Positions 1 to 7,913 are shown, counted from the first letter of the stretch. The stretch is 24,153 nt of DNA from Candidatus Zhuqueibacterota bacterium (GCA_013361015.1 JABWAN010000001.1:1-24153), one strand, 5' to 3'. The notes: generated by a model from the sequence alone, not told the origin. Numbers and translations are program-made.

Positions 1-72
1 TACGATGAAAATCTTTTCCTGGCCCAACGCGCGCGCAGCGATATGGCGCAACAAAAAAACCTCAAAAAATGA
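1..72 (+). CDS. Possible C-terminal end of an upstream gene (partial)
   Basis: Frame 1 is open from the window edge to a TGA at 70-72 and reads as a charged 23-residue tail ending in NLKK. Its composition fits the C-terminus of a soluble protein, but it is too short to identify. In other bacteria GnnA-like oxidoreductases, such as the gene that follows, often sit beside lipid A genes, so a lipid A enzyme is a reasonable guess. That guess rests only on context. The stretch could also be chance open sequence. Confidence 0.3.
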   Translation, partial: YDENLFLAQRARSDMAQQKNLKK

Positions 73-81
73 TTTCTTAAC

Positions 82-109
82 TTGACATAGTGAGTCCGGT
101 TTGTAACGA
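82..109 (+). promoter_or_regulatory. Possible sigma-70-like promoter for the oxidoreductase gene
   Basis: A perfect TTGACA at 82-87 is followed 16 bases later by TAACGA at 104-109, a poor match to TATAAT. The pair lies in the only gap in front of the gene and would leave a leader of roughly 15-20 bases before the ATG at 131. The strong -35 is the main support. The consensus used by this organism is unknown. Confidence 0.3.
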
Positions 110-130
110 ATGACAATCACTGGAGTGACG

Positions 131-1126
131 ATGGAAAACCTTCATGTTGGCGTTGTCGGCGTGGGCCGTTTGGGCGGCTTGCACGCAAAGCTTTATCGTG
201 AAATCTCGGGGGCGGCCTTTGCGGGCGTTTATGATTCCGATGCGCAGCGCGCGCAAACCGTCGCGCAAGAACACGGCGTCAAAGCCTTCGCTTCTTTCGA
301 AGAATTGCTGGCGGCGTGCGCCGCGGTGAATATCGTTGTGCCTACCAGCTCGCATTTTGAACTGGCGCGACAAGCTTTGCTCGCGAAGCGGCATGTGTTC
401 ATTGAAAAGCCGATCACGACTACGGTCGAAGACGCGCGTGAGCTGATCGCTTTGGCGCAGGCGCAGAGCCGCGTTTTACAGGTGGGACATATCGAGCGCT
501 TTAACGCTGCATTGCGCGCATTACAGAATTTCCCGCTCGCGCCGAAGTTTATCGAGTCGCATCGCATGGCTTCTTTTGATCCACGCGGCACCGACGTGGC
601 CGTCGTACTCGACTTGATGATTCACGACATCGACATCATTTTGAGCTTGGTGAAAAGCCCGCTCACGCGCGTGGACGCCAACGGCGTGGCCGTGGTCTCC
701 CTCGAACCGGATATCGCCAACGCGCGGCTCCAGTTCGCGAACGGCTGCGTGGCAAACGTGACGGCGAGCCGCATTTCACAAAAGAAGATGCGCAAGATGC
801 GCTTGTTTCAGCGCGATGCCTATGTTTCGATTGATTTCCTGCAAGGCCTGAGTGAAGTTTTTCGTTTGGTCACGCCGGAGGAAGCGAGCGGCAGATTTTC
901 GTTTCCGGTGGTGTTGGGAAAGTTGGAGCAAGGCGCTCGTCCCCGCCATATTCTCTATGAAAAATTGGATGCGCCGGAAGGCAATGCTCTGAAAATGGAG
1001 CTGGAGAGTTTCGTTGCGGCCATTCAAAACCATACGCCGCCGCCCGTTACCGGCGAAGACGGATTGCGCGCGTTGGAAGTCGCGACCGCGATTACGGAGA
1101 TTATCAAACGGCAATTGGAAAGCTGA
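131..1126 (+). CDS. Gfo/Idh/MocA oxidoreductase, GnnA-like (lipid A amino-sugar pathway)
   Basis: This is a 331-residue NAD(P)-dependent cytoplasmic oxidoreductase. The N-terminal Rossmann fold carries G10-x-G12-x-x-G15, followed by the family's EKP motif at residues 92-94 (catalytic lysine K93) and a C-terminal sheet domain with the conserved LDLMIHDID segment at 161-168. That segment, the QVGHIERFN motif and the IESHR/PRGTD signatures resemble GnnA-type proteins. Those oxidise the 3-OH of UDP-GlcNAc so that GnnB can aminate it, giving lipid A with amide-linked chains. The start at 131 is chosen over the in-frame ATG at 110 because GGAG at 122-125 precedes it by five bases. No gnnB or lpx gene is visible, so the substrate is inferred. 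Family assignment is secure and the GnnA role is moderate. Confidence 0.85.
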   Translation: MENLHVGVVGVGRLGGLHAKLYREISGAAFAGVYDSDAQRAQTVAQEHGVKAFASFEELLAACAAVNIVVPTSSHFELARQALLAKRHVFIEKPITTTVEDARELIALAQAQSRVLQVGHIERFNAALRALQNFPLAPKFIESHRMASFDPRGTDVAVVLDLMIHDIDIILSLVKSPLTRVDANGVAVVSLEPDIANARLQFANGCVANVTASRISQKKMRKMRLFQRDAYVSIDFLQGLSEVFRLVTPEEASGRFSFPVVLGKLEQGARPRHILYEKLDAPEGNALKMELESFVAAIQNHTPPPVTGEDGLRALEVATAITEIIKRQLES

Positions 1127-1139
1127 CTCAAAAAGGTAC

Positions 1140-1523
1140 TCAAGAGTCGCCTTCGCCACCAATCGGAAGCGCTCGGATTCGAATGCGCGTGTGTTCAAAA
1201 ACGACAGCGTTTCCTATGTTTAAGGCTTCTTCAACGGCACGCAAATTTTTTAAGAGTAGGAGCACTTGTTTTTGTGGGAGTCGTTCCGAGCCGCGCTGGA
1301 ACAAGATGAAAGAGGGGTTGCGCTTATGGCGTGAGGCAAGCAATGCCCCAAAGTCGGTATCGCCGGAAATGATGATTCTGCTTTCTTCAGCCGCACGATC
1401 AAAAACAACCTCGTCGTCGGCCTTGCTCATACCATATTCACTCACGTGCACGGCATCCTAGCCCGCTTTTCGCAATTCACCGGCAATAAGTGGAGAAAGC
1501 GCGTTGTCAATGAGGAACTTCAT
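1140..1523 (-). pseudogene. DUF5615 PIN-like toxin with an in-frame amber codon
   Basis: Reading from the ATG at 1523-1521 gives a typical DUF5615 start (MKFLIDNALSP), then a TAG at 1460-1458 at codon 22. Translation in the same frame continues with DAVHVSEYGMSKADDE and the acidic SGDTDFGALLAS motif to a TGA at 1142-1140. Family members that I recall have tyrosine at the stop position, so one base change in TAT or TAC explains the loss. The ATG overlaps the stop of the upstream DUF433 gene as ATGA, the usual antitoxin-toxin layout. A GTG at 1451 could restart translation, but the product would lack the first acidic PIN residue (D6). The alternatives are read-through or an assembly error. The gene converges on the oxidoreductase with a 13-base gap. 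Confidence 0.85.
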
Positions 1524-1750
1524 GCCGCAGCCAAGAGAGGCAACTCACGCTCGCGCACGGCTTCTGCTGCATAGAGCAAGGCTTCACGCAGATCTTCCGA
1601 TTCAAGATCCGGATACGCGTTTAGGATTTCTTCTTCACTCATCCGATCTGCGATCATGCCAACAACCGTCGCGACCGGAATACGCAGTGAGCGAATGCAG
1701 GGCACTCCTCCTATTTGCTTGGGATTGATCGTTATTCGAGTGAACTTCAT
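1520..1750 (-). CDS. DUF433 family antitoxin
   Basis: This 76-residue protein has the DUF433 pattern: an N-terminal strand (TRITINPKQIGGVPCIRSLRIPV) followed by the helix-turn-helix-like segment MSEEEILNAYPDLESEDLREAL. DUF433 proteins are small DNA-binding antitoxins, usually paired with DUF5615 PIN-like RNases. GGAG seven bases before the ATG is a good ribosome site. The stop codon overlaps the start of the toxin gene by four bases. The reading frame is intact, unlike that of its toxin partner, so it may persist as an orphan repressor or as protection against related toxins. Confidence 0.85.
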   Translation of the reverse strand: MKFTRITINPKQIGGVPCIRSLRIPVATVVGMIADRMSEEEILNAYPDLESEDLREALLYAAEAVRERELPLLAAA

Positions 1751-1850
1751 TTGAAACTCCAGTATGAATCAAGAATTGTGAAACAATGTCTTGTGGGCTC
1801 AAATTAAGAAACCTTCTTTTGTCGGGCAAACACCTTTTGCGCACGCGGTC

Positions 1851-2564
1851 CTAACGGCTCGCCATATTCCAGCATGCTTGAAAAAACTCGTGCGGCGCAT
1901 AGTAATATTTTTCTAACTCGGCTTTCGTGTAGCACTCCAAATTGTAAACTTTGAACAGGCGCATCGGCGTTTTCTTGGTGGGCTGCAAAGGCCGTGGGCG
2001 ATGCTTCATGATTTCGAAATGCACATGATCGAATTGCCAGCCGTACTTGCTTAATTCTTTTTTCGTCATGAAGCGGCCAATGGGAACGAAGGGATCCACC
2101 GTATCGCCAACGACGACGGTCAAGTCCGCAATGTGTTCATACACGGTCCAGAGCGTGTCGTGGTCATGCGTAACGTGCTCGACGATGAGTTGCGCAAACG
2201 GGCCGTCATCGCGCTGGCTAATCACGCGGCCGGCCGCTGCGGGGAAGATCGGCTCGTTTTCATAATTATCCCCGGGCCGCATGAAATCCGTTGCGGTGTG
2301 ATAGTGCGCCGGAATGCCGGGCCGGGCTTTGCGCACCAACCCAAACTCGCCGATCTTCGTCAAGCGCACCTGCTCCCACGATTGGCGATTGGAAACGTTG
2401 ATGGGCAAGTACCAAGCACAGGCGCTTTGCGCGGAAGCGGACGAGATGACTGCTATCCAAAGCGAGCAAAACAGCAGTCGTATCCTCCCAACATCTATGC
2501 AGGCGCGCCTATGCTCGGTCGCGCCTTGCTTGACCACGACTTGCTCATATCGGAGGGCGATCAC
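1851..2564 (-). CDS. Exported M23 family (LytM-like) metallopeptidase
   Basis: This 237-residue protein carries the zinc motifs of M23 peptidases: H89-x-x-x-D93 in HYHTATDF and H180-x-H182 in FDHVHFE. A further histidine pair (VEHVTHDHDT) lies between them. A hydrophobic stretch at about residues 29-45 after arginines, ending ASAQSACA, looks like a Sec signal peptide, which places the enzyme in the periplasm. M23 enzymes cut peptidoglycan cross-bridges, and some are inactive regulators. The GTG start at 2564 overlaps the hyfG-like stop as GTGA, implying translational coupling. It gives an unusually long N-region before the signal peptide, so the start is not certain. Pairing an M23 peptidase with a respiratory complex is unusual. 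It could help make room in the wall for the complex, or be a passenger. Confidence 0.8.
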   Translation of the reverse strand: MIALRYEQVVVKQGATEHRRACIDVGRIRLLFCSLWIAVISSASAQSACAWYLPINVSNRQSWEQVRLTKIGEFGLVRKARPGIPAHYHTATDFMRPGDNYENEPIFPAAAGRVISQRDDGPFAQLIVEHVTHDHDTLWTVYEHIADLTVVVGDTVDPFVPIGRFMTKKELSKYGWQFDHVHFEIMKHRPRPLQPTKKTPMRLFKVYNLECYTKAELEKYYYAPHEFFQACWNMASR

Positions 2565-4141
2565 AAATCATTCCCCGAGTAAGATTGATTGAACGACTTA
2601 TTGCACAGCGGAAAGTCCGGCACGATATTCTTGAGCAGCGCAAAGGACAGCGCCGGCCAGTTGGCGAACGAGGGGTCTTTGACTTTCACGCGAAAGAGCT
2701 TGCCGACATTATCCACCATTACCCAATGTGCAATCGCGCCGCGCCAACCTTCGACCATGCCGAACGCCGGCTCGAACGCCGGCAGCGCACGGAGCGGCGC
2801 GACCAGCGGCCCGCTTGGTAGTTGTGACAACGCCCGCTTGATCAAACTCACCGACTCGTGTATTTCCTCCACGCGCACCATCGTGCGCGCGTAAACGTCT
2901 CCCGACTTGAAAACCGGCACGTTGAATTTCAACGCATGATAGGCATCAAAAGGATGATCGCGGCGCACATCCACGTCGATGCCGGAAGCGCGCGCCACGT
3001 AACCGAGCACACCGTGATCCACTGCGGTTTGCTGACTCAACGTGCCGGCGCCTTCCAAACGATCCATTAGAATCGTGTTGCTCAAGCTAATATCGACGAT
3101 CTCTTTGAAATCCGCGAGAATCGCATCCAGCTCCGCAGCGAGAGGGAGATCACTTGGAAAATCACGTGCAACGCCGCCCGGAACGAGGCCGCCGCGCAGC
3201 AGCCGGTTACCGGTGATGCGCTTGTTCAAACGCAGCAGCCGCTCGCGGAGGCGAAAGCAATGTGAATGCGCCACGGGAAAACCGGTGTCGTTGGCAATCA
3301 TGCCGAAGTCGGCAATGTGATTGTAGAGCCGCTCCATTTCCAAGAGCACGACGCGAAGATATTGCGCACGCATGGGCACTTCGGATGCGCTCAACTTCTC
3401 CAGCGCTTGGCAATAAGCCAAGGAGTGGCCGATCGTGGTATCGCCGGAAATGCGTTCGGCAAGCTCGACGCCCTCTGCAGGCGCGCGGCCTTCAAACAAT
3501 TTCTCCGTGCCCTTGTGCGTGAAGTACAAACGAATCTTCAAATCGATCACGGTTTCGCCGACCACGCTGAAACGAAAATGGCCCGGCTCGATGATGCCCG
3601 CGTGCACCGGGCCGACGGGAATCTCGTACACGCCTTCACCACTCACCGGTAAAAATGGAAAGGGCGTGCCGTCATCTTCAAACTGCGGCGGCTCCGTCGT
3701 GTCTTTACGCAACGGGAAAAAATCTTCCGGCCAGAAGCCGTGACGCACGAGCGGCCGGCGATCGGGACTGCCAGTGGCTTGAATGCCGAACAAATCTTTG
3801 ATCTCGCGCTCAAAACGCGAGGCCGGATAATAGAACGTTGCCATCGAGACGATGGTGGGGTTTTCAGCGGGCAGCTCTTTGGTGGCACATGCAAACCAGT
3901 TTTCGCGGCTATTCGCGAAAATGTATTGCACCTCGAAATGGCCCGTGCCGGCGCGGCGATCCGTGGCGACCATGAGTATCAACTCGGCCTGAAACTCGCT
4001 GCGCAACATGCGCGCGAGCCGTATGGCGTTGCCGCGCGTGACGCGAAAATGCAGCTCATTGCCGCGCACGACGCGGAGATTTTGCACGCGGTCTTTAAAA
4101 TTTTCTGCAAGCTGTTTTTGAAGACGGGAAAAGTCGGGCAT
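2561..4141 (-). CDS. HyfG/NuoCD-like large subunit lacking the NiFe-binding cysteines
   Basis: This 526-residue fusion has two parts. Residues 1-150 form the NuoC-like domain, with FEREIKDLFGI and the PLRKD end. Residues 170-526 form the NuoD/hydrogenase large-subunit domain, with PVGPVHAGIIEPGHFRF. In true group 4 hydrogenases the next motif is CGIC; here it is S232-G-D-T235. The C-terminal DPCxxC is replaced by D509-F-P-L-C513-N, so neither ligand position is cysteine and C513 is one place out of register. A NiFe site therefore cannot form, and the complex I quinone motif is not evident either. This is the pattern of Ehr-type complexes. The ATG at 4141 is preferred because the 39 residues upstream have no family similarity and start from a TTG. 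No strong ribosome site is visible. Confidence 0.88.
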   Translation of the reverse strand: MPDFSRLQKQLAENFKDRVQNLRVVRGNELHFRVTRGNAIRLARMLRSEFQAELILMVATDRRAGTGHFEVQYIFANSRENWFACATKELPAENPTIVSMATFYYPASRFEREIKDLFGIQATGSPDRRPLVRHGFWPEDFFPLRKDTTEPPQFEDDGTPFPFLPVSGEGVYEIPVGPVHAGIIEPGHFRFSVVGETVIDLKIRLYFTHKGTEKLFEGRAPAEGVELAERISGDTTIGHSLAYCQALEKLSASEVPMRAQYLRVVLLEMERLYNHIADFGMIANDTGFPVAHSHCFRLRERLLRLNKRITGNRLLRGGLVPGGVARDFPSDLPLAAELDAILADFKEIVDISLSNTILMDRLEGAGTLSQQTAVDHGVLGYVARASGIDVDVRRDHPFDAYHALKFNVPVFKSGDVYARTMVRVEEIHESVSLIKRALSQLPSGPLVAPLRALPAFEPAFGMVEGWRGAIAHWVMVDNVGKLFRVKVKDPSFANWPALSFALLKNIVPDFPLCNKSFNQSYSGNDL

Positions 4142-4188
4142 AGTCGTTAGGCGAATTAGAGAATCAAACTCAGGAAAGTTTTTGGGCC

Positions 4189-4249
4189 ACACACGGATCA
4201 GAAATACACACCGAAAAGCTTTGTCTGCGTGCGCTTTTGATCCGTGTGT
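4189..4249. repeat. Inverted repeat with 12-base perfect arms
   Basis: ACACACGGATCA at 4189-4200 is repeated in inverse at 4238-4249, separated by 37 bases, and the similarity continues a few bases further inward (AGAAA against TTTT). It sits just upstream of the hyfG-like start in the - transcript. It could be a leader stem or a remnant of a mobile repeat. No T-run follows on either strand, so it is not a classical terminator. Confidence 0.55.
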
Positions 4250-4286
4250 TATCCGCAAGGGTTATGGTTTTCAGCCGTCAAAATCA

Positions 4287-4418
4287 ATCGTAACTACTCA
4301 GGCCCAATTCAAGAGCAAAACGACTTTGCGAAAGGACAAAACCATTGCTGGCAAAGCTATTCAAAGGCTCATTTAATAGTTTTGTCTTTTAAAATGGCCT
4401 GAAAAGTTACAATCAATC
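4287..4418. repeat. Palindromic intergenic repeat element (hyfF-hyfG junction)
   Basis: The left end (4287-4322, containing GTAACTACTCAGG and GAGCAAAAC) matches the inverse of the right end (4380-4418, containing GGCCTGAAAAGTTAC and GTTTTGTC) at about two thirds of positions. The whole 130-base unit is therefore a loose palindrome. Its middle contains ACAAAACCATTGCTGGCAAAG, which recurs in diverged form at about 5938-5968 in the next junction. It resembles a degenerate MITE-like or REP-like unit. Confidence 0.45.
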
Positions 4419-5872
4419 TATCTTGCCACGATCGCAACGCTTTGCTCGAGCAGCGTGGCAATCGGCGCAGGCAGCGTGAGGCCAAGCGTCACCAACACCG
4501 CAACAAAAATGAACAACGGCGCAATGCGCCAGCCGCTCACCTCGCCGAGGGCAACGCCCTCCGCCGGCGCGCCATACAACATTTTGTTCAAATGATTGAT
4601 GAAGGAAACAAAAATGATGAGCAGCAACGCGAGCGTGAGTCCCATGAGCCACGGATAATCGGCGGCAAAGCCGGCGCGCAACAGCGCAAACTCACTGATG
4701 AAAATTCCGCCCGGCGGCAAGCCGATAAGCATGAGGAGCGTGGCGGCGAGCAGCCCGCCGGTCCATGGCATGGTTTTGAGCAGGCCGCGCACGTTCGCAA
4801 TGAGCGGCGAGCCGTATTTGCGCTCGACATTGCCAATTAAAAAAAACAGCAGCGATTTGCCTGCAGTATGATTGACCAAGTGCAGCAGCGCGGCAAACGC
4901 GCCGAGCGGTCCGAGCGCGAGGCCGAAACAAATCAAACCGGTGTGCTCGATGCTCGAATAAGCCAGCATGCGTTTGTAGTTGTCGGTCAACACCACGCTG
5001 AATGCGGCGATCACCAGCGAGAGCAGGCCGAGCGCCAACAGCAGATTGTCGGTGAAGTTACTGCTCAACGTTGCATCGACGACCACTTTCCAGCGCACGA
5101 TGGCATACATGGCCGTGGCAAACAGCGCGGAAGACATGAGCGCGGCCAGCGGCGCGGGCGCTTCACCGTAGGCATCCGGTTTCCACGTGTGCATCGGTGC
5201 GATGCCGGCCTTCGTGCCGTAGCCGATGAGAATGAAGACGAATGCGAGGCGCATAACTTCTGGGTGCAGGCGCGGCGCGGTGTCCAGCAGCACGGTCCAA
5301 TTCAGCGCGTGCTCCGCGCGGCCGGAGAGCGTGACGAAGTCGAAGTAGCCGAGCACTGTGCCCGTGAAAGCGAGCGCGATGCCCACCGAGCTGATGAGAA
5401 TGTATTTCCACGAAGCTTCCACTGCGGCTTTGCTGAGGGTGAGCGGAATGATGAACGCCGAGAAAATCGTCGTGGCCTCGACCGCAATCCACATGACGGC
5501 GACGTTGTTCGCGGAAACCGTGAGCAGCATCGCCGCAATGAACAAGTTGAGGCTAATCTGATAGCGGCGCAGCGGCAACGTGGCGGCGGCGTTGCGTTCA
5601 AGCCCCGGCCCGAGCAAGAGTGTGAGCGTAGCAACGCCGGCCACACACACCATGAGCAAGGCCGAGAGACTATCGGCGCGCAGCATTTCGCCCGGCCCGA
5701 AAGTCGGCGCTGCGCTGCCGGCAATCGCCGCGCCGGCAAAGCGCAGCGCGGCGCCGAGCGGGAGGAGCGACAGCAACGCATTCACCCAGCCTACGAACCG
5801 ATGATACGGCCGCACGACGGCGGCGAGCAACGCTGCCACGAGAAATGGAGCGAGCAACAAGATGAAGTTCAT
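4418..5872 (-). CDS. HyfF-like antiporter-type membrane subunit (NuoN/NuoM family)
   Basis: This 484-residue protein has about 13-14 membrane segments and belongs to the Mrp antiporter-like subunits of complex I and hydrogenase 4. The proton-path residues are present: E132 in the fifth-helix motif (MWIAVEATT), K221 in GYGTKAGIAPMHTW, and K339 in NHTAGKSLLFF. The GTKAGIAPMHTWKPDAYGEAP segment is typical of HyfF. The chosen ATG at 5872 begins directly with the first membrane helix; the 18 extra residues possible upstream are unlike the family. It would form one of three pump modules, together with the two HyfB-like proteins. It is followed by a 276-base gap before the large-subunit gene. Confidence 0.88.
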   Translation of the reverse strand: MNFILLLAPFLVAALLAAVVRPYHRFVGWVNALLSLLPLGAALRFAGAAIAGSAAPTFGPGEMLRADSLSALLMVCVAGVATLTLLLGPGLERNAAATLPLRRYQISLNLFIAAMLLTVSANNVAVMWIAVEATTIFSAFIIPLTLSKAAVEASWKYILISSVGIALAFTGTVLGYFDFVTLSGRAEHALNWTVLLDTAPRLHPEVMRLAFVFILIGYGTKAGIAPMHTWKPDAYGEAPAPLAALMSSALFATAMYAIVRWKVVVDATLSSNFTDNLLLALGLLSLVIAAFSVVLTDNYKRMLAYSSIEHTGLICFGLALGPLGAFAALLHLVNHTAGKSLLFFLIGNVERKYGSPLIANVRGLLKTMPWTGGLLAATLLMLIGLPPGGIFISEFALLRAGFAADYPWLMGLTLALLLIIFVSFINHLNKMLYGAPAEGVALGEVSGWRIAPLFIFVAVLVTLGLTLPAPIATLLEQSVAIVAR

Positions 5873-6009
5873 GGCGATTATCCAAAAAATTATTGAAATG
5901 ATCTTTCGTGGCTCAGAGGCTGCCAAAGAAAAGCAAAACGATTTCCGGCAAAACTATTAAAAGCGAAAGAGCAAAACATTAATATCGCGTCTATCTCCCC
6001 GTCTCCCGC
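5873..6009. repeat. hyfE-hyfF junction with a diverged repeat segment
   Basis: This 137-base AT-rich spacer holds GCAAAACGATTTCCGGCAAAACTATT near 5936-5961, similar at roughly 25 of 31 positions to the middle of the palindromic unit at 4287-4418. A pyrimidine-rich tract follows (TCTATCTCCCCGTCTCCC). No gene is visible. Confidence 0.4.
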
Positions 6010-6669
6010 TCACCCTCTCAGTTGATTCAAACGATCCACGTCCATCGAATCGAAGGTGGTTTTGATTTGGTAGACGATTACTTGCATAACCAAAAAGCCC
6101 ATGAGCACGTCGAGGAAAACGCCCAGTTCGACGATGAGCGGAATGCCGTAGGTGCCCAGCACGGCCAAGAGCGCGATGCCGTTTTCCAGCACGAGAAAGC
6201 CGACAATCTGGGTCAAAGCTTTTTTGCGCGTGATAATGACGAAGAGGCCGACGAAGATCAATCCCACGGCCAGCGGCAAACCGGCGCGTGTGGGCAGAGT
6301 GCTGAGCTGCACCACCGGGCGCGTGACCGCATATGCGAGTAGCACCAGCAGCCCGGCGATGATGAGCGAGGTGGCGACGTTGACATACGGCGCCACTTCG
6401 CGCTCGATGCCGATGCGCGCTTGCAAGCGGTCGAGGTAGCGCGGAATGATGAGCACTTTGAGGCCGAATAGCAAGGCCGCGACGACGTACAGTTCATGAT
6501 CGTTGCCGAAATAGCCGACGATGACGAACAACCCCGCGAGAATCGCAGATTGCCATTTGAAGGCCGCAACATAAGAGTGCAGGCTGCGCCGCCACAGTAG
6601 CGCGATGCCAAAGAACAGCACCACGCTCGCGCCGAGCGTGGAGAGTTGAGAAAAGAGAGCGTCGTTCAT
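6010..6669 (-). CDS. HyfE-like (NuoK-like) membrane subunit
   Basis: This 219-residue integral membrane protein has about six to seven helices and is close to the usual HyfE length of about 216. The C-terminal half is NuoK-like, with buried acidic residues in LVLENGIAL and in IVELGVFLDVLMG. These form part of the hydrophilic axis linking the redox arm to the antiporter subunits. AGGAA five bases before the ATG is a good ribosome site. The gene sits between the hyfC-like and hyfF-like genes, in the same order as in E. coli hyf but without an intervening hyfD, whose role is presumably taken by the second hyfB copy. Confidence 0.88.
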   Translation of the reverse strand: MNDALFSQLSTLGASVVLFFGIALLWRRSLHSYVAAFKWQSAILAGLFVIVGYFGNDHELYVVAALLFGLKVLIIPRYLDRLQARIGIEREVAPYVNVATSLIIAGLLVLLAYAVTRPVVQLSTLPTRAGLPLAVGLIFVGLFVIITRKKALTQIVGFLVLENGIALLAVLGTYGIPLIVELGVFLDVLMGFLVMQVIVYQIKTTFDSMDVDRLNQLRG

Positions 6670-6692
6670 GTAATTCCTATTTGCAGAGCGTT

Positions 6693-6905
6693 CGCTTGAA
6701 AATCTCAGCGAGGTGGCTGGATGCCATCGCTTTGAAGCCAGCTAGCCCGAAGAGATAAAAGTCAGGTAAACAAGCAAAGATGAAACCTCGGTGGAGCAGC
6801 GACACAACATAAAAAAAACTTTTGGCTCTAGAACTCAATGCCGGTGCGCAAAAGAATTTTGATGATAAGCTCAGATAAGCGACTACTCAATTTGAAAAGC
6901 AAAAC
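6693..6905 (-). repeat. Dispersed ~215-bp repeat, copy 1 (hyfC-hyfE junction)
   Basis: This segment matches the reverse complement of 10661-10876. Its core at 6693-6835 is about 85-90% identical by eye, including the uninterrupted GGTAAACAAGCAAAGATG. The distal arm at 6879-6905 (ACTCAATTTGAAAA) also matches. The two copies are nearly the same length (213 and 216) and point in opposite directions. It fills most of the 302-base gap between the hyfC-like and hyfE-like genes. No coding potential is evident. It is likely a non-autonomous mobile or REP-like repeat; a structured RNA is possible. Confidence 0.75.
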
Positions 6906-6971
6906 TATGGTTGCGCGCTCGTTCCATTCGAAAGAGCAGAGCCACGGCCAAGCGGTAGCAGAGCGGACGCA

Positions 6972-7913
6972 CTATCTCAATAGGAACGACGACGTGACCG
7001 CGAGCAGCGCGAGCACGAACGACAGCCCGAGCAATTCCGGCACGCGGAAGAGGCGCAGCTTGGCGATGCGCGTTTCGAGAAAGGCCACGGTCAACGCGAG
7101 CACAATGAGCTTGCCGATAAGTGCGAGCAGCGCGATGCCGAGTGCGGCGGGCGTCAACTCAGTCGCCACGCCCCACGGTAAAAATAAATTCGCGAGCAGC
7201 GCGAAGAAGACAAAGAGCTTCGTGGCCGCGGCCCACTCGATGAGCGCGAGATAGCGGCCTGAATATTCCAAAATCATGGCTTCGTGAATCATGGTCAGCT
7301 CGAGGTGCGTGGCGGGATTGTCGATGGGCAACCGTCCGGTTTCCGCGAGCATGACGATGAATAGCGCCGCGAACCCGAGCAAGTGGCCGGGGTTGATCAC
7401 TGCGCCGGGATCGGCGAGCGTGTGCATTACGATGCGGCCGAGATTGGTGGAGCCGGCGCCCAACGCGAGGCCGAATATCGAGAGCGCAATCGTGGGTTCG
7501 GCAATGGCGGCCACGGTCATCTCGCGGCTCGCGCCCATGCCGCCGAACGCCGTGCCCGGATCGAGGCCCGCGAGCGCGAGAAAGAACGTGCCCAACAGCA
7601 GCAGATAAACTACCGCGAGCAGATCGCCGATGGCATCAAACGGCAGGTTGGCGGCGATCAAAGGAATCACAAAAGTCACGGCGACGGTGCTGGCGAAGAT
7701 AATGTACGGCGCGAAGCGAAAGAGCCACGAGGCGTTGTTCGAGACGACCACTTCCTTGCCGAACAATTTGCGCAACTCGAAATAGGGCTGCCACGGCGGC
7801 GCGCCACGGCGATTTTGCAGCCGCGCCTTGAGCCAGCGAATGAATCCCACTAGGCCGGGCGCGAGGGCGAGGGCCAGCAATACTTGAGCGAGTTCGAGCA
7901 CATATCCGGTCAT
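6972..7913 (-). CDS. HyfC/HycD-like (NuoH-like) membrane subunit
   Basis: This 313-residue protein has about eight membrane helices. It is the subunit that anchors the N2-containing arm to the membrane and forms the entry of the proton channel. The conserved cytoplasmic loop is clear: ETGRLPIDNPATHLELTMIHE, with the acidic residues shared by NuoH and HycD, then EYSGRYLALIEW. An early QPYFELRKLFGKE loop is also typical. The ATG at 7913 is preferred over one 13 codons upstream because the family begins directly at the first helix. The 705-base gap in front holds a toxin-antitoxin remnant on the other strand, so this gene may need its own promoter. Confidence 0.9.
   Translation of the reverse strand: MTGYVLELAQVLLALALAPGLVGFIRWLKARLQNRRGAPPWQPYFELRKLFGKEVVVSNNASWLFRFAPYIIFASTVAVTFVIPLIAANLPFDAIGDLLAVVYLLLLGTFFLALAGLDPGTAFGGMGASREMTVAAIAEPTIALSIFGLALGAGSTNLGRIVMHTLADPGAVINPGHLLGFAALFIVMLAETGRLPIDNPATHLELTMIHEAMILEYSGRYLALIEWAAATKLFVFFALLANLFLPWGVATELTPAALGIALLALIGKLIVLALTVAFLETRIAKLRLFRVPELLGLSFVLALLAVTSSFLLR

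Noticed and set aside
2133..2582. + strand frame of 149 codons opposite the M23 gene
   Set aside because: The opposite frame has intact zinc motifs and a signal peptide, while this one has no start signal or family features.
4287..4418. CRISPR or tandem repeat array
   Set aside because: The repeats are inverted and diverged, with no regular spacing or third unit; no cas gene is present.
4868..5896. Long + strand frame (342 codons) antisense to the hyfF-like gene
   Set aside because: Its translation is extremely rich in Arg, Glu, His and Gln, as expected from the reverse strand of a GC-rich membrane protein gene. Similar antisense frames occur opposite both hyfB genes.
6693..6905. Cyclic di-GMP or other known riboswitch
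   Set aside because: AGCAAAGATGAAAC-type bits are superficially reminiscent, but I could not fit a known aptamer consensus, and the inverted second copy faces the opposite way relative to the genes.
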